DNA of 64,000 nucleotides from Sphingosinicella sp. BN140058 (GCF_004135585.1 NZ_CP035501.1:1599001-1663000), one strand, 5' to 3'; positions 50,107 through 58,665 are shown, counted from the first letter of the stretch. Notes: generated by a model not told the origin, from the letters alone. Numbers and translations: made by a program.

Positions 50107-51573
50107 TCACTCTCCTCCCCGGGCCTGCTTCGTCACCGGCGCGGGCGATGTCTCCGGCGCCTCCGGCTCGTCGGCGATATCGGCGCGCAAGCGGCGGCGC
50201 AGCAGTTCGAGGGCAAGCCGCGATCCGCTGAGGTCTGCGGCATCGGCAGAGTTCGTTGCCGACGCCGCGCCAACCGGCTGCGGGCGCGGTTCCTCGCGCC
50301 GGCTGCGACGTGAAGGACCGTCGAACAACCAGGACCAGAAGCCGGCGCTCTCCGCCTGGGCGAGGGAGGTGCGGTCCCGCTCCTTCTCCTCGCGCATCAG
50401 CGTCGCGAGCATGTCGAGCTGTTGGTGCATCTGCGCTCCGTCGAGCGTGTTCATCCGCTCGACGGCGGCCGTCATTCCGCCCAGTATGGCCGCGATCTGC
50501 GTACGATCGGATTCCGCCTGTTCATACAGGGTTCGGAAGTGGTCGAGCATGGCAGCCTGGTTGCCGGCCAGATCCGAAACCAGTTTCGCAATCGGCTCCA
50601 GCATCGGCTTGGGATCGTGGAGCCGCTCCACCGTCTCGGTCAGGCGAACGACCGACCCGGCAACCTCTCCCAATGCGGCGCGGGTTCGTGCGCCATCGTC
50701 GGCGCTGTAGATGGCAGCGGAGCAAAGCCGCTCGAGCTGCTCGCTGCTGGCGGCGAGCATTCCCCGCATTTCAGCGAAGTCCGCATCGACGGTGACATGC
50801 ACGTCGCCCGGACGGCTGCTGCCGTTCGATTCGAGGTCGGCGATGTTCGACAGCCAATGCTCATATTCGTTGCGCAGCGCCTTCATCGCACTGGTCATGC
50901 AGCGTTCGAGAGCGCCGAGAACCATCGAGGTGAGAAGGCCGAACAGCGACGAAGAGAAGCCTACCGACATGCCGTTGAGAGGCGCTTTCATGCCCTCGAT
51001 CATCTTGGCCATTCCGTCGACGCCGGCGGTGGCGGACAAGTCCATCGCCCCGATCAGGTCGGAGACCGAGTGCACGGTCTTCATCAGGCCCATGAAGGCG
51101 CCGAGCAGGCCGAGAAACACCATGAGCCCCGAAAAATACATGATCGTCGACTTGCGATCGTTGATCCTTGCATCGACGTCGTGGAGCAGCATCTGCACGG
51201 TGGAGTTCGAGATCTTCGCCTCGCCCTGCTTACTGAGCTCCTCGGTGATCATCCGATAGCCGTGGCCGAGAAGCTCCGGCTCGTTGAAGATGATTGCGGG
51301 ATGGCGATAGGGGTTCACCGGTCGGCGACGTCGATTGCCGTGGTCGACCTGCAAAGCCTTGAGCGCCACCGCCTCGTTCTTGAGCGAGAGCACGTGCCGG
51401 AACGCCAGCGACGCGGCGACTCCCGCAAGCAGGAAGATCGAGCAGTTGAGCACCAGCTTCGCCTGAAGGCCGGCGATCACGAAGTCATAGGCGTAGATGC
51501 CGAGCGCGAGCAGGACCAGCATGATCCCGCTCATCTTGGAAAGCTCGGACTTGATCTTCTTTTCGATGGTCAT
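50107..51573 (-). CDS. MotA/TolQ/ExbB-like proton-channel protein
   Basis: A 488-residue inner-membrane protein with four hydrophobic segments: about residues 15-35, 40-60, 145-167 (MYFSGLMVFLGLLGAFMGLM) and 200-225 (GMSVGFSSSLFGLLTSMVLG). The last two form the conserved MotA/TolQ/ExbB core. A cytoplasmic tail of about 260 residues follows, with heptad-like stretches and an acidic, proline-rich end. The tail is much longer than in ExbB or TolQ, more like ZorA of the Zorya defence system, though no Zorya effectors are present. The next gene upstream (MotB/OmpA-like, 13-bp gap) is its natural partner. In Salmonella SPI-4 the equivalent pair is SiiB/SiiA. Confidence 0.85.
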   Translation of the reverse strand: MTIEKKIKSELSKMSGIMLVLLALGIYAYDFVIAGLQAKLVLNCSIFLLAGVAASLAFRHVLSLKNEAVALKALQVDHGNRRRRPVNPYRHPAIIFNEPELLGHGYRMITEELSKQGEAKISNSTVQMLLHDVDARINDRKSTIMYFSGLMVFLGLLGAFMGLMKTVHSVSDLIGAMDLSATAGVDGMAKMIEGMKAPLNGMSVGFSSSLFGLLTSMVLGALERCMTSAMKALRNEYEHWLSNIADLESNGSSRPGDVHVTVDADFAEMRGMLAASSEQLERLCSAAIYSADDGARTRAALGEVAGSVVRLTETVERLHDPKPMLEPIAKLVSDLAGNQAAMLDHFRTLYEQAESDRTQIAAILGGMTAAVERMNTLDGAQMHQQLDMLATLMREEKERDRTSLAQAESAGFWSWLFDGPSRRSRREEPRPQPVGAASATNSADAADLSGSRLALELLRRRLRADIADEPEAPETSPAPVTKQARGGE

Positions 51574-51586
51574 CGATCGAGCTCTC

Positions 51587-52321
51587 TCACGGCTTCAGCA
51601 CGACACGAACATTGTGTCCGTCCCTGGAGGCCGGGTCAGTGACGCGGACCTGGGTCTGGATTTTCGCGGGCGAGATGCCCGCACGGATCAGGATGTTGCG
51701 GGTCATCGCCGCGCGATAATAAGACAGGCGCTGCGCCTCGGTGACCGAGGCGCCCTGCGGCGCGAACGACCAGATTTCGTAGGTCAGGCCCGGGCGGGCC
51801 TTCGCCTTGAGGAAGGCGAGCACCTTGGCCGCATTCTCGTCCTCATATTTGATCGCATTCGGTTCGAAGTCGACACGCAGCAGCACGTCGGCCGTCTGGA
51901 CCCGGGCGCCCTTGCTGTCGTCCGGCGTCTCGATCGATTTCACCTGCAGCTTGAGCGTGTCCGGCGTTTCACGCGTACGGATCGTCAGCCGCTCGTTTCC
52001 GACCGCCGTCTCGCTGCGGAGCACGGCGCCGAATTCGGCAACCGAAGTTCCCGATTCGGCGTCCGGCGAAACCAGCCTCGGCCTTGCGGATGCGTCGGGG
52101 GCAGCCGCGGCATCGCGGCTGCGCGGGCGTTCCTGCTCCTGTTTCTGCTTCTGCTGGGCGATCAGCTGTTCTTTGAAATTCTGCATCACGCGCTGCGAAA
52201 GGGTCATCACCGCCGCGCTCATGATCACGAGCAGGAAGGTGACGACCATGATCACGGTCGTCAGTACGTCGACGAATGCCGGCCAATGATTGACTTCGCC
52301 CTCGGCGGATGCACCTGCCAC
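51587..52321 (-). CDS. MotB/OmpA-like stator protein
   Basis: A 244-residue protein. A single N-terminal helix follows HWPAFVDVLTTVIMVVTFLL; the Asp after PAFV is positioned like the proton-carrying aspartate of MotB. A coiled, charged linker (residues about 45-85, QQKQKQEQERPRSRD) leads to a periplasmic OmpA-like domain (about 130-244, ending RLSYYRAAMTRNILIRAGI), which should grip peptidoglycan. The start is a GTG with GAGGGA 8 nt upstream. Together with the MotA-like protein it should form an ion-driven complex dedicated to the adhesin system. Confidence 0.85.
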   Translation of the reverse strand: MAGASAEGEVNHWPAFVDVLTTVIMVVTFLLVIMSAAVMTLSQRVMQNFKEQLIAQQKQKQEQERPRSRDAAAAPDASARPRLVSPDAESGTSVAEFGAVLRSETAVGNERLTIRTRETPDTLKLQVKSIETPDDSKGARVQTADVLLRVDFEPNAIKYEDENAAKVLAFLKAKARPGLTYEIWSFAPQGASVTEAQRLSYYRAAMTRNILIRAGISPAKIQTQVRVTDPASRDGHNVRVVLKP

Positions 52322-52387
52322 GTCACTTTTCCCTCGACTGACGGGATCTCGTGCCCGGCAATGGCGAACGACATAGACCGGGCTCGA

Positions 52388-52402
52388 CTAAGCTTTGGTT
52401 AA
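52388..52402 (-). promoter_or_regulatory. CtrA-like box upstream of the MotB-like gene
   Basis: On the minus strand TTAA, 7 bp, TTAG; this is one mismatch from TTAA-N7-TTAA. It lies 67-81 bp before the GTG of the MotB-like gene, in the 88-bp gap after the ABC exporter gene, so it may mark an internal promoter. Confidence 0.35.
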
Positions 52403-52409
52403 GAGCGCG

Positions 52410-54671
52410 TTAGACAGCCTTGGCGGTTTGCGCCGCCTGCAGGTTGCGCATCATCGCCATGACCTCGAGGCGGGGCTTGTCGGCCTGCACCCTGCCGTCC
52501 TCGAGCCAGATCACGCGGTCGACCAGCTCGAGCAGGGCCATGCGGTGCGTTGCAACGATGAGGGTCTTGTCGCGCGTGGCCTCGCGCAGTCCGTCGATCA
52601 CCATGCTCTCGCAATGGATGTCCATCGCCGCGGTCGGCTCGTCGAGCAGCAGAACGGAGGGGTTGCGCACCAAGGCGCGCGCGAGGAGAAGACATTGCCG
52701 TTGCCCTCCGGAGAGACGCTGGCCGCGGGGGCCGATGTTGCGGCCGTAACCCTCGACGGTGCGGCTGACGAAGGCGTCCAGCCCGGACGTGCGGATTGCC
52801 TGTTCCACGACTTTCTCTTCCGGTTCGGGCATGCCGAGGAGAATGTTCTCCCAGATCGACCGGTCGAACAGGGCGGCGTCCTGGGCCGCATAGACGATGT
52901 GCTGGCGCAGGAAGGACGGTGCATATTGACCGGCGGCATGGCCATCGATGGTCATTGCCCCCGCAGGCGGCTCCAGCAGCCCACCGACAAGCTGCAGCAA
53001 GGTCGACTTTCCCGATCCGGACTTGCCGATCAACGCGATCTTCTCGCCGGGCCGGATCATGAAGCTCACCTCCCGCAGGCTGTCGTCGGCCGCCCCATCG
53101 AATCGATAGGAGAGATTTCGCACCCGAATGTCTCCGCGCACCCGGTGGGCACGGATCGAAGGATCGGATTGGGATCGCTCCGGGGGCGTCGAGAGGATCT
53201 GGGCGAGCCCCTGAAATTGGGCGAGCGCCTGGTACAGCTTGCCCACCATCGCCACCGCCGATGAGATCGGCACCATGGCGCGGCCGGTCAGCATCGTCAC
53301 CGCGACCAGCGCACCGGTGGTCATCGCGCCGTCTTGGATCCGGAAGACGCCGATGACCACCACCAGCACGGTGACGATCTGGACGATCAGAGCCGACATG
53401 CCGGCAAGCACCTCGCCCCAATGGCGAACGCCCTTGCTGCCGATGCCGATATGATCCGCGACGATGTCCCATTGGCGAAGGAACAGCCCTTCGGCCTGGT
53501 TGGACTTGATCGTGGACCAGCCGTCGGCGACCTCGACGACCAGATTGTTGCGCGCCTGCATCAGCTTGGACGTGCGGCCGCTGGCAAGCTTGAGGGCGTA
53601 ATTGGCGACGACTCCGACCACCAGCAGGCAAGCGGCGCCGACGACCGGTCCGGCAATGGTGCTGCCGCCGATCATGACGATCAACGCGAGGAAGCCGAAG
53701 AAGCTCGGAATGTCGACGAAGAAGGTGACCGCGGCCTGCGGGGCGAGTGCCGCAAGCTGCTCGACGTCGCGCAGCCCCGCCATGAACGCGCCGGCGCTCT
53801 TCCCGCCGTTGGGTATGCGCCCATGCAGGATCGCGTGCATGGCACGATGCTGCACCACCTGGCCGACTCGAAGTCCGACCGTGTCGACGAACGCACCCCT
53901 GATGCCTCGGAAGACATATTCGAACAGCAGCACCAGAACCATTCCCGCCGAGAGTGCCCAGAGCGACTCTATGGCCAGGTTCGGCAGCACGCGGTCGTAG
54001 ATCGCACGCATGTAGAGCGGGATGCCGAGCGCACACAGGTTGAGGAACAAGGCCGCAACGAGCAACTGGCCCAGCCGCTTCTTTTCCGAAAGGAAGGCGC
54101 CCAGCAGCCACAGCCTCGGGTTGCGCTGCAACAGCGAGCGCTCCGCGTCTTCGTCGAGGCCATTCTCCGGATCGAGGTGGCCGCACACGAGCATCTCGCC
54201 GCGGATCAGATCGTCGAAGTCCGAGAGCGATATGTCATGCTCGCCGGCGCCATCCAGAATGGTCGCGCGACCGGCGCTGACCTGCACCCCGAGCAGGATG
54301 ACGACTCCGCCGCCGTAAAGCGGAACGATCGCCGGAAGGTCGTGGGTCGCGACCGACGACAGCGATAGCGATTGCCAGCGGGCGTCCAATCCGGCGCGTG
54401 CCATCGCAAAGGCTGCGAAGCGGCAATCGAGGTCGCCATCGTGAAACGGAAGCCCGGCGGTCAATTGCCCCGTTGTCGTCGGGCTGCCGCAAAGCGCGCT
54501 GAGATGCTCCAGCGCCTTGGCGAAGGGAAAGGGAGACAGAGAAGCGTCGCCGTCCGCGATTCGCGCAGTCGCCCGGGCGGCTGCTTTCGGACTCCGGCGT
54601 CGCACCCGCTTCCAGAGCAGCCCGACGAGGCTGTCCCTGCGCGCCTCTTCATACTCAGCAGTTTGCGACAC
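52410..54671 (-). CDS. Type I secretion ABC exporter with degenerate C39 domain
   Basis: A 753-residue exporter. Residues about 50-170 are a C39 peptidase-like domain (LSALCGSPTTTGQLTAGLP) without a normal catalytic Cys-His pair, the C39-like form that tethers RTX substrates. Six membrane helices follow (about 185-470). The ATPase carries Walker A GKSGSGKST, signature LSGGQRQ, Walker B LLLDEPTAAMD and the H-loop VATHRM. It matches the LapB/SiiF type. I chose GTG 54671 because GGGGAG lies 8 nt upstream; an ATG at 54710 has no ribosome-binding site. It is divergent from the hlyD-type gene with under 100 bp between them. Confidence 0.92.
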   Translation of the reverse strand: MSQTAEYEEARRDSLVGLLWKRVRRRSPKAAARATARIADGDASLSPFPFAKALEHLSALCGSPTTTGQLTAGLPFHDGDLDCRFAAFAMARAGLDARWQSLSLSSVATHDLPAIVPLYGGGVVILLGVQVSAGRATILDGAGEHDISLSDFDDLIRGEMLVCGHLDPENGLDEDAERSLLQRNPRLWLLGAFLSEKKRLGQLLVAALFLNLCALGIPLYMRAIYDRVLPNLAIESLWALSAGMVLVLLFEYVFRGIRGAFVDTVGLRVGQVVQHRAMHAILHGRIPNGGKSAGAFMAGLRDVEQLAALAPQAAVTFFVDIPSFFGFLALIVMIGGSTIAGPVVGAACLLVVGVVANYALKLASGRTSKLMQARNNLVVEVADGWSTIKSNQAEGLFLRQWDIVADHIGIGSKGVRHWGEVLAGMSALIVQIVTVLVVVIGVFRIQDGAMTTGALVAVTMLTGRAMVPISSAVAMVGKLYQALAQFQGLAQILSTPPERSQSDPSIRAHRVRGDIRVRNLSYRFDGAADDSLREVSFMIRPGEKIALIGKSGSGKSTLLQLVGGLLEPPAGAMTIDGHAAGQYAPSFLRQHIVYAAQDAALFDRSIWENILLGMPEPEEKVVEQAIRTSGLDAFVSRTVEGYGRNIGPRGQRLSGGQRQCLLLARALVRNPSVLLLDEPTAAMDIHCESMVIDGLREATRDKTLIVATHRMALLELVDRVIWLEDGRVQADKPRLEVMAMMRNLQAAQTAKAV

Positions 54672-54767
54672 CACGCCCGCTCCCCAAAAAAACTCGAGCG
54701 CGTTAAACATTATTAAGGATAACGACTGGTAAACGCGTGCTCGGATTTCTTGTCACAGGACGCAAAG

Positions 54768-56171
54768 ATGCTTCTCCACCGAGTTCGCGACCGCATCATC
54801 ATCGCCGCGGGCGGCGCGACCCTGTTCGAGAACGTCAAGGGCTCGGAAGCGCAGGCGGCGCTTGGCGGGCGACTTCCAGGCTCCGGCGTTGCCATCGGGG
54901 GCCTCGCACCCTGGAGCACGCGCGCGGCCACGGAGCGCCAGACCTGGATGCTTCGGATTCTCGTGCTGCTGACGATTGCCTTCGTCGCGTGGGCCTCCCT
55001 CTTTTCGATCGACAAGGTAACGCGCGGCGGCGGGCGGGTGCTGCCGTCGGTGCAGAATCAGGTGGTTCAGCATCTCGAAGGCGGCATCGCCCAGGAGATC
55101 CTCGTCAAGGAAGGCCAGCGGGTCCACAAGGGCCAGGTGCTGCTTCGGATCGAGAATGCCTATACCGGCGCGGAACTCGAAAACTCGCACACGGACGTGA
55201 TCGCCAAGAAGATCACCCTCGCCCGGATGGATGCGGAGGTCGCTGGTGCGGGCGATTTCGTGGTGCCCGAAGAGCTCGCCGCGCAAGCGCCCGAGATCGC
55301 CGCAAGCGAAGTCAGCCTGTTCCATTCGCGCCGGGCACAGCGCGGCCAGCAGACCGGCATCATCGACGAACAGGCCCGGGCACGGCGCGCCGAGATCGGC
55401 TCCCTGCAGGCGCGTCTGGCCAATCTGCGAAACGAGGAAAAGCTGATGATGGTCCAGCTCGACAAGCTGGAGCGGGCCTTTGCGGAGGATGCCATCTCCG
55501 AGCGCGACGTCCTCGAGAAGCGCTCGGCGCTGCTCGCGCTCCGGACGCGCATCGCCGACGTGCAGAACGAAATTCCCCAGTCCAGCGCCGCTCTCGGCGA
55601 ATCGGCAGCCCGCCGCAACGAGGTCTGGACCCGCGAGATGGAGGAAACCAAGGAGCGGGCGGCACAGCTGCGGCTCGAACTTTCCAAGGCCGACGAACAA
55701 TATGGCGCGGCGCAAGACAAGGCGACGCGCGAAGAGGTGCGAGCGCCGATGGATGGCATCGTCAACAAGCTGTACATCCAGACGGTGGGCGGCGTGATCA
55801 AGGCTGGCGAGCCGATCGCCGAGATCGTGCCCGTAGACGACGTCGTCATGGTGGAGGCGAGGATCGCTCCCAAGGACCGCGGCGAAGTGTGGCCGGGCCT
55901 TCCCGCCAGGATCAAGATCTCCGCCTATGATTCCAGCATCTACGGCGGGCTCGAGGGCAAGGTGCTCGACGTCTCTCCGGACATCGTCCAGGACCAGAAG
56001 GGAGAGGTCTTCTATCGCGTGCGCCTGAGTGCGGACACCACCCGCTGGAACAAGCCGGTGACGCCGGGCATGACGGCCGAGGTCAACATCCGCTCGGGCA
56101 AGCAAACGATCCTCGACTACATATTGGGCCCGCTGATCCGCATCCGGGATACCGCGCTGCAGGAGCATTGA
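54768..56171 (+). CDS. HlyD-family membrane-fusion adaptor for type I secretion
   Basis: A 467-residue adaptor. One membrane helix lies at about 63-80 (LRILVLLTIAFVAWASLFSI). A split lipoyl domain (VVQHLEGGIAQEILVKEGQR and APMDGIVNKLYIQTVGGVI) flanks a long coiled coil (about 160-330). The beta-barrel region (EARIAPKDRGEVWPGLPARI) and the family closing motif (GMTAEVNIRSGKQTILDYIL) complete it. ATG 54768 has AGGA 7 nt upstream; a TTG at 54750 is less likely. It bridges the ABC exporter and the TolC-type channel. It is transcribed away from the rest of the locus and ends at a strong hairpin. Confidence 0.93.
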   Translation: MLLHRVRDRIIIAAGGATLFENVKGSEAQAALGGRLPGSGVAIGGLAPWSTRAATERQTWMLRILVLLTIAFVAWASLFSIDKVTRGGGRVLPSVQNQVVQHLEGGIAQEILVKEGQRVHKGQVLLRIENAYTGAELENSHTDVIAKKITLARMDAEVAGAGDFVVPEELAAQAPEIAASEVSLFHSRRAQRGQQTGIIDEQARARRAEIGSLQARLANLRNEEKLMMVQLDKLERAFAEDAISERDVLEKRSALLALRTRIADVQNEIPQSSAALGESAARRNEVWTREMEETKERAAQLRLELSKADEQYGAAQDKATREEVRAPMDGIVNKLYIQTVGGVIKAGEPIAEIVPVDDVVMVEARIAPKDRGEVWPGLPARIKISAYDSSIYGGLEGKVLDVSPDIVQDQKGEVFYRVRLSADTTRWNKPVTPGMTAEVNIRSGKQTILDYILGPLIRIRDTALQEH

Positions 56172-56206
56172 CCGGCGAGGCGCCGACTGTCGATCGGCCT
56201 CGCCGG
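56172..56206 (+). terminator. Hairpin directly after the hlyD-type gene
   Basis: CCGGCGAGGC and GCCTCGCCGG are perfect 10-bp arms with a further CCGA/TCGG stem inside. It begins right after the stop codon. There is no T-run, so it may be a stabilising hairpin or a terminator. Confidence 0.5.
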
Positions 56207-56333
56207 AAGGGGAAGCGCAGGGACGTTGCAGTTGCTCCGGTCTCCGCGCCGCCTCGGCCTTCGGCAACCAACCTGCCGTCGCGGCCGCGGATGAGACGCC
56301 GGATCGTCCCTGTAACGCGTTCGGAAGAAATGC

Positions 56334-56408
56334 TGGCTGGGGCGGCAGGATTCGAACCTGCGAATGCCGGTACCAAAAACCGGTGCCTTACCACTTGGCG
56401 ACGCCCCA
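56334..56408 (-). tRNA. tRNA-Gln (anticodon TTG)
   Basis: A complete cloverleaf on the minus strand: acceptor TGGGGCG/CGCCCCA, anticodon stem CCGGT/ACCGG with loop TTTTGGT (anticodon TTG), T-arm GCAGGTTCGAATCCTGC, discriminator G and an encoded CCA (56336-56334). The length is 75 nt with CCA. Confidence 0.95.
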
Positions 56409-56501
56409 CCAGGTGGCGGCCTTATAGCCGCCGTGACGCGTTGCGGAAGCCCCTATCCGCACCCCCCGTCGGCGGGCGCCCTGGTGCTCCCGCAGCGCTG
56501 A

Positions 56502-57392
56502 TCAGCTGTTCGAGGACCGCCGGTTGACGAGATCGAGATAGTCGCGGCGGAGCTGCATCGACAGCTCGCCGACGGTGAAGCGCCACGGCCCGGCTTCCGA
56601 CACCGGAGTCACCTCGGCGGCGCTGCCGGTCAGGAAGAATTCCTCGAAACTCTCGAGCTCCTCCGGCCAGATCGCCCGCTCGACGACCTCGATGCCGCGC
56701 CGCTTGGCGAGCTCGATCACGGTCTGTCGGGTGATGCCGTTCAGGAAGCAGTCGGGCGTCGGCGTGTAGATCTTGTTCTCGCGGATGAAGAAGGCGTTGG
56801 CGCCGGTCGCCTCCGCCACCTGGCCGCGATAATCGAACATCAAGGCGTCGTCATAGCCCTTCGCCTGCGCATCGTGCCGGGCCATCGTGCAGATCATGTA
56901 GAGGCCGGCCGCCTTGCTCTCCACCGGCGCGGTGTAGGGCGCGGGTCGGCGCCACTTGGAGATGTCGAGGCGCAGGCCCTTGCGGATCGCGTCCTCGCCG
57001 AAATAGGCGCCCCAATACCAGGCGGCGACCGACAGGTGGATCTTCGCGTTCTGCGCCGACACGCCCATCTGCTCGGAACCGCGCCACGCCACCGGGCGCA
57101 GATACGCATCGGTCAAGTCGTTGGCCTTGAGCACGTCGCGGCAGGCCTGGTCGATTTCCTCGACGCTGAACGGGATCTCGAAGCCGAGGATCTCGGCGCT
57201 GCGCTTCAGCCGCTTGCTGTGATCGGTGAGCCGGAACACCTCGCCGCCATAAGCGCGCTGCCCCTCGAATACCGACGACGCATAATGCAGCGCATGGGTG
57301 AGGACATGGACGTTCGCCTCGCGCCACGGAATGAGCTGCCCGTCCAGCCAGATCAAGCCGTCACGGTCGTCATAGGGTCGCTGCTCGGTCAT
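56502..57392 (-). CDS. ilvE: Branched-chain amino acid aminotransferase
   Basis: A 296-residue fold-type IV PLP aminotransferase. It interconverts Val, Leu and Ile with their 2-oxo acids using glutamate/2-oxoglutarate. The PLP lysine is in PVESKAAGLYM. GQVAEATGANAFFIRE and FLNGITRQTVIELAKRRGIE are the cofactor-phosphate and conserved segments, and FFLTGSAAEVTPV is the family closing motif. HALHYASSVFEGQRAY near the N-terminus is typical of IlvE. The length is normal. It is a single gene between tRNA-Gln and proC, all on the minus strand. Confidence 0.94.
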   Translation of the reverse strand: MTEQRPYDDRDGLIWLDGQLIPWREANVHVLTHALHYASSVFEGQRAYGGEVFRLTDHSKRLKRSAEILGFEIPFSVEEIDQACRDVLKANDLTDAYLRPVAWRGSEQMGVSAQNAKIHLSVAAWYWGAYFGEDAIRKGLRLDISKWRRPAPYTAPVESKAAGLYMICTMARHDAQAKGYDDALMFDYRGQVAEATGANAFFIRENKIYTPTPDCFLNGITRQTVIELAKRRGIEVVERAIWPEELESFEEFFLTGSAAEVTPVSEAGPWRFTVGELSMQLRRDYLDLVNRRSSNS

Positions 57393-57487
57393 TGCACTCG
57401 CCGCTGTTCCAGGGGTGAGGCTGGGGGATAGGGCGCGGGGCGGAGAGCGTCAACGCCGGGGCGGCGTGCGGCCCTCACCGCGCCCCG

Positions 57488-57604
57488 TCAGGGCACGGTG
57501 CCGCCGCCGGTGAACGCCCAGAGTGCGACAACGACGACGATCGCGAGCAGGACCAGGCCGATGATCCACATCAGGCGGCTATTGGGTTGTTCCGGATTGG
57601 CCAT
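57488..57604 (-). CDS. 38-residue single-pass membrane protein
   Basis: A very short frame with an excellent ribosome-binding site (AGGAGG, 5 nt before the ATG). The product is a polar MANPEQPNSR, one hydrophobic helix (WIIGLVLLAIVVVVALWAF) and a Gly-rich end. It follows proC by 51 bp on the same strand and may be co-transcribed. No function is known; it could modulate a membrane partner. Confidence 0.65.
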   Translation of the reverse strand: MANPEQPNSRLMWIIGLVLLAIVVVVALWAFTGGGTVP

Positions 57605-57655
57605 GTCTTCCTCCTGTTTCGAAGGCGAATGACGGCCGCGGGCGATTGTTCCGGT

Positions 57656-58468
57656 TCAGCCGCGCCGGGCGGCGGCGGCCAGTTCCGCCTCGCGGCGGCG
57701 GGAGGCGTCGAGGGTGCGCAACATCAGCGGCTTCAGGCCCTCCTCGGAGTCGAGCACCTTGAGCCCCGCCTCGGTGGTGCCGCCGGGGCTGGCGACTCGG
57801 CGGGCGAGTTCGGTCGGGGTGGCGTCCGATCCGGCGGCGAGCGCGGCGGCGCCTTCGGCCATGCGGGCGGCGAGCCGGGCGGCCTGATCGGGCGCGAGGC
57901 CGAGCTCGGTGGCGGCGCCGGCGAGCGCGTCGAGGAAGCGGAACAGGAAGGCCGGCGCGGCACCGGTGAGCCCGCTGGCGATGTTGAAGCCCGCTTCGTC
58001 CTCGAACCATTCGACATGGCCGAGCGCGCCGATCAGCCGGTCGACGCGGGCGCGAGCGTCGGCATCCTCGCTGTCGCTGATCAATTCGGTGACGCCCTTG
58101 CCGAGCGCGACCGGCAGGTTCGGCATCGCCTTGACGATCGTCGCCGGCGCTGCGAACCGCGCCCGCAAGGCGCCGAGCTCGACCCCAGCGAGGATCGAGA
58201 GCAGGATGGTCTCGGCCGCGAGCGCCGGCGCCAGCGACGGCGCAACCTCGTCGAGCTTCTGCGGCTTGACCCCAAGCAGGACGAGCGCGGGCACTTCGTC
58301 CTCCGGCAATGCGGTGAGCACGCGAACACCCTCGGCGACCGGCGTGCCGCTCGGACGGATCACGGTGAAGGATCGCGGATCGGCGCCGGCGCGCAGCCAG
58401 CCCTGCAGCATCGCTCCGGCCATGTTGCCGCAGCCGATCAGCCAGATGGGTCCTTCGAACAGGGTCAT
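57656..58468 (-). CDS. proC: Pyrroline-5-carboxylate reductase
   Basis: A 270-residue NAD(P)H-dependent enzyme, the last step of proline synthesis. The N-terminal Rossmann motif is IWLIGCGNMAGAML. VLLGVKPQKLDEV and KAMPNLPVALGKG are standard ProC segments. The C-terminal dimer domain has LTGAAPAFLFRFLDALAGAA and VASPGGTTEAGLKVL. ATG 58468 has GGAG about 8 nt upstream; an in-frame start 45 nt earlier adds only non-conserved residues. Confidence 0.94.
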   Translation of the reverse strand: MTLFEGPIWLIGCGNMAGAMLQGWLRAGADPRSFTVIRPSGTPVAEGVRVLTALPEDEVPALVLLGVKPQKLDEVAPSLAPALAAETILLSILAGVELGALRARFAAPATIVKAMPNLPVALGKGVTELISDSEDADARARVDRLIGALGHVEWFEDEAGFNIASGLTGAAPAFLFRFLDALAGAATELGLAPDQAARLAARMAEGAAALAAGSDATPTELARRVASPGGTTEAGLKVLDSEEGLKPLMLRTLDASRRREAELAAAARRG

Positions 58469-58665
58469 GCGCGCCGCTCCGCAAACAGATGGTCCGGCGC
58501 TCGCCCTACCCAATCCCGGCCGGCAAGCAAATGAGCCGACCCGCCGCGTCCGGGGGCCGGCTCCCGGCCCGACGCCTGTGGGGAAGCAGCCGGGCGGTCT
58601 CGCCAGGATGGAACGTATCAGGAACGCGGAAGAGAGTCAAAACGCCGTGTTGACTCGGATAGGAT

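Noticed and set aside
50107..52321. MotA/MotB-like pair considered as a Zorya (ZorAB) anti-phage module
   Set aside because: No ZorC/ZorD/ZorE-type genes are adjacent; the pair is embedded among type I secretion genes, which fits a SiiAB-like role better. The long tail remains notable.
52395..53264. Plus-strand frames of 289 and 344 codons opposite the ABC exporter
   Set aside because: They lie antisense to well-defined ABC transporter motifs and show no protein family features.
54750..54767. TTG start for the hlyD-type gene
   Set aside because: ATG 54768 has an AGGA at proper spacing; the TTG adds six residues without support.
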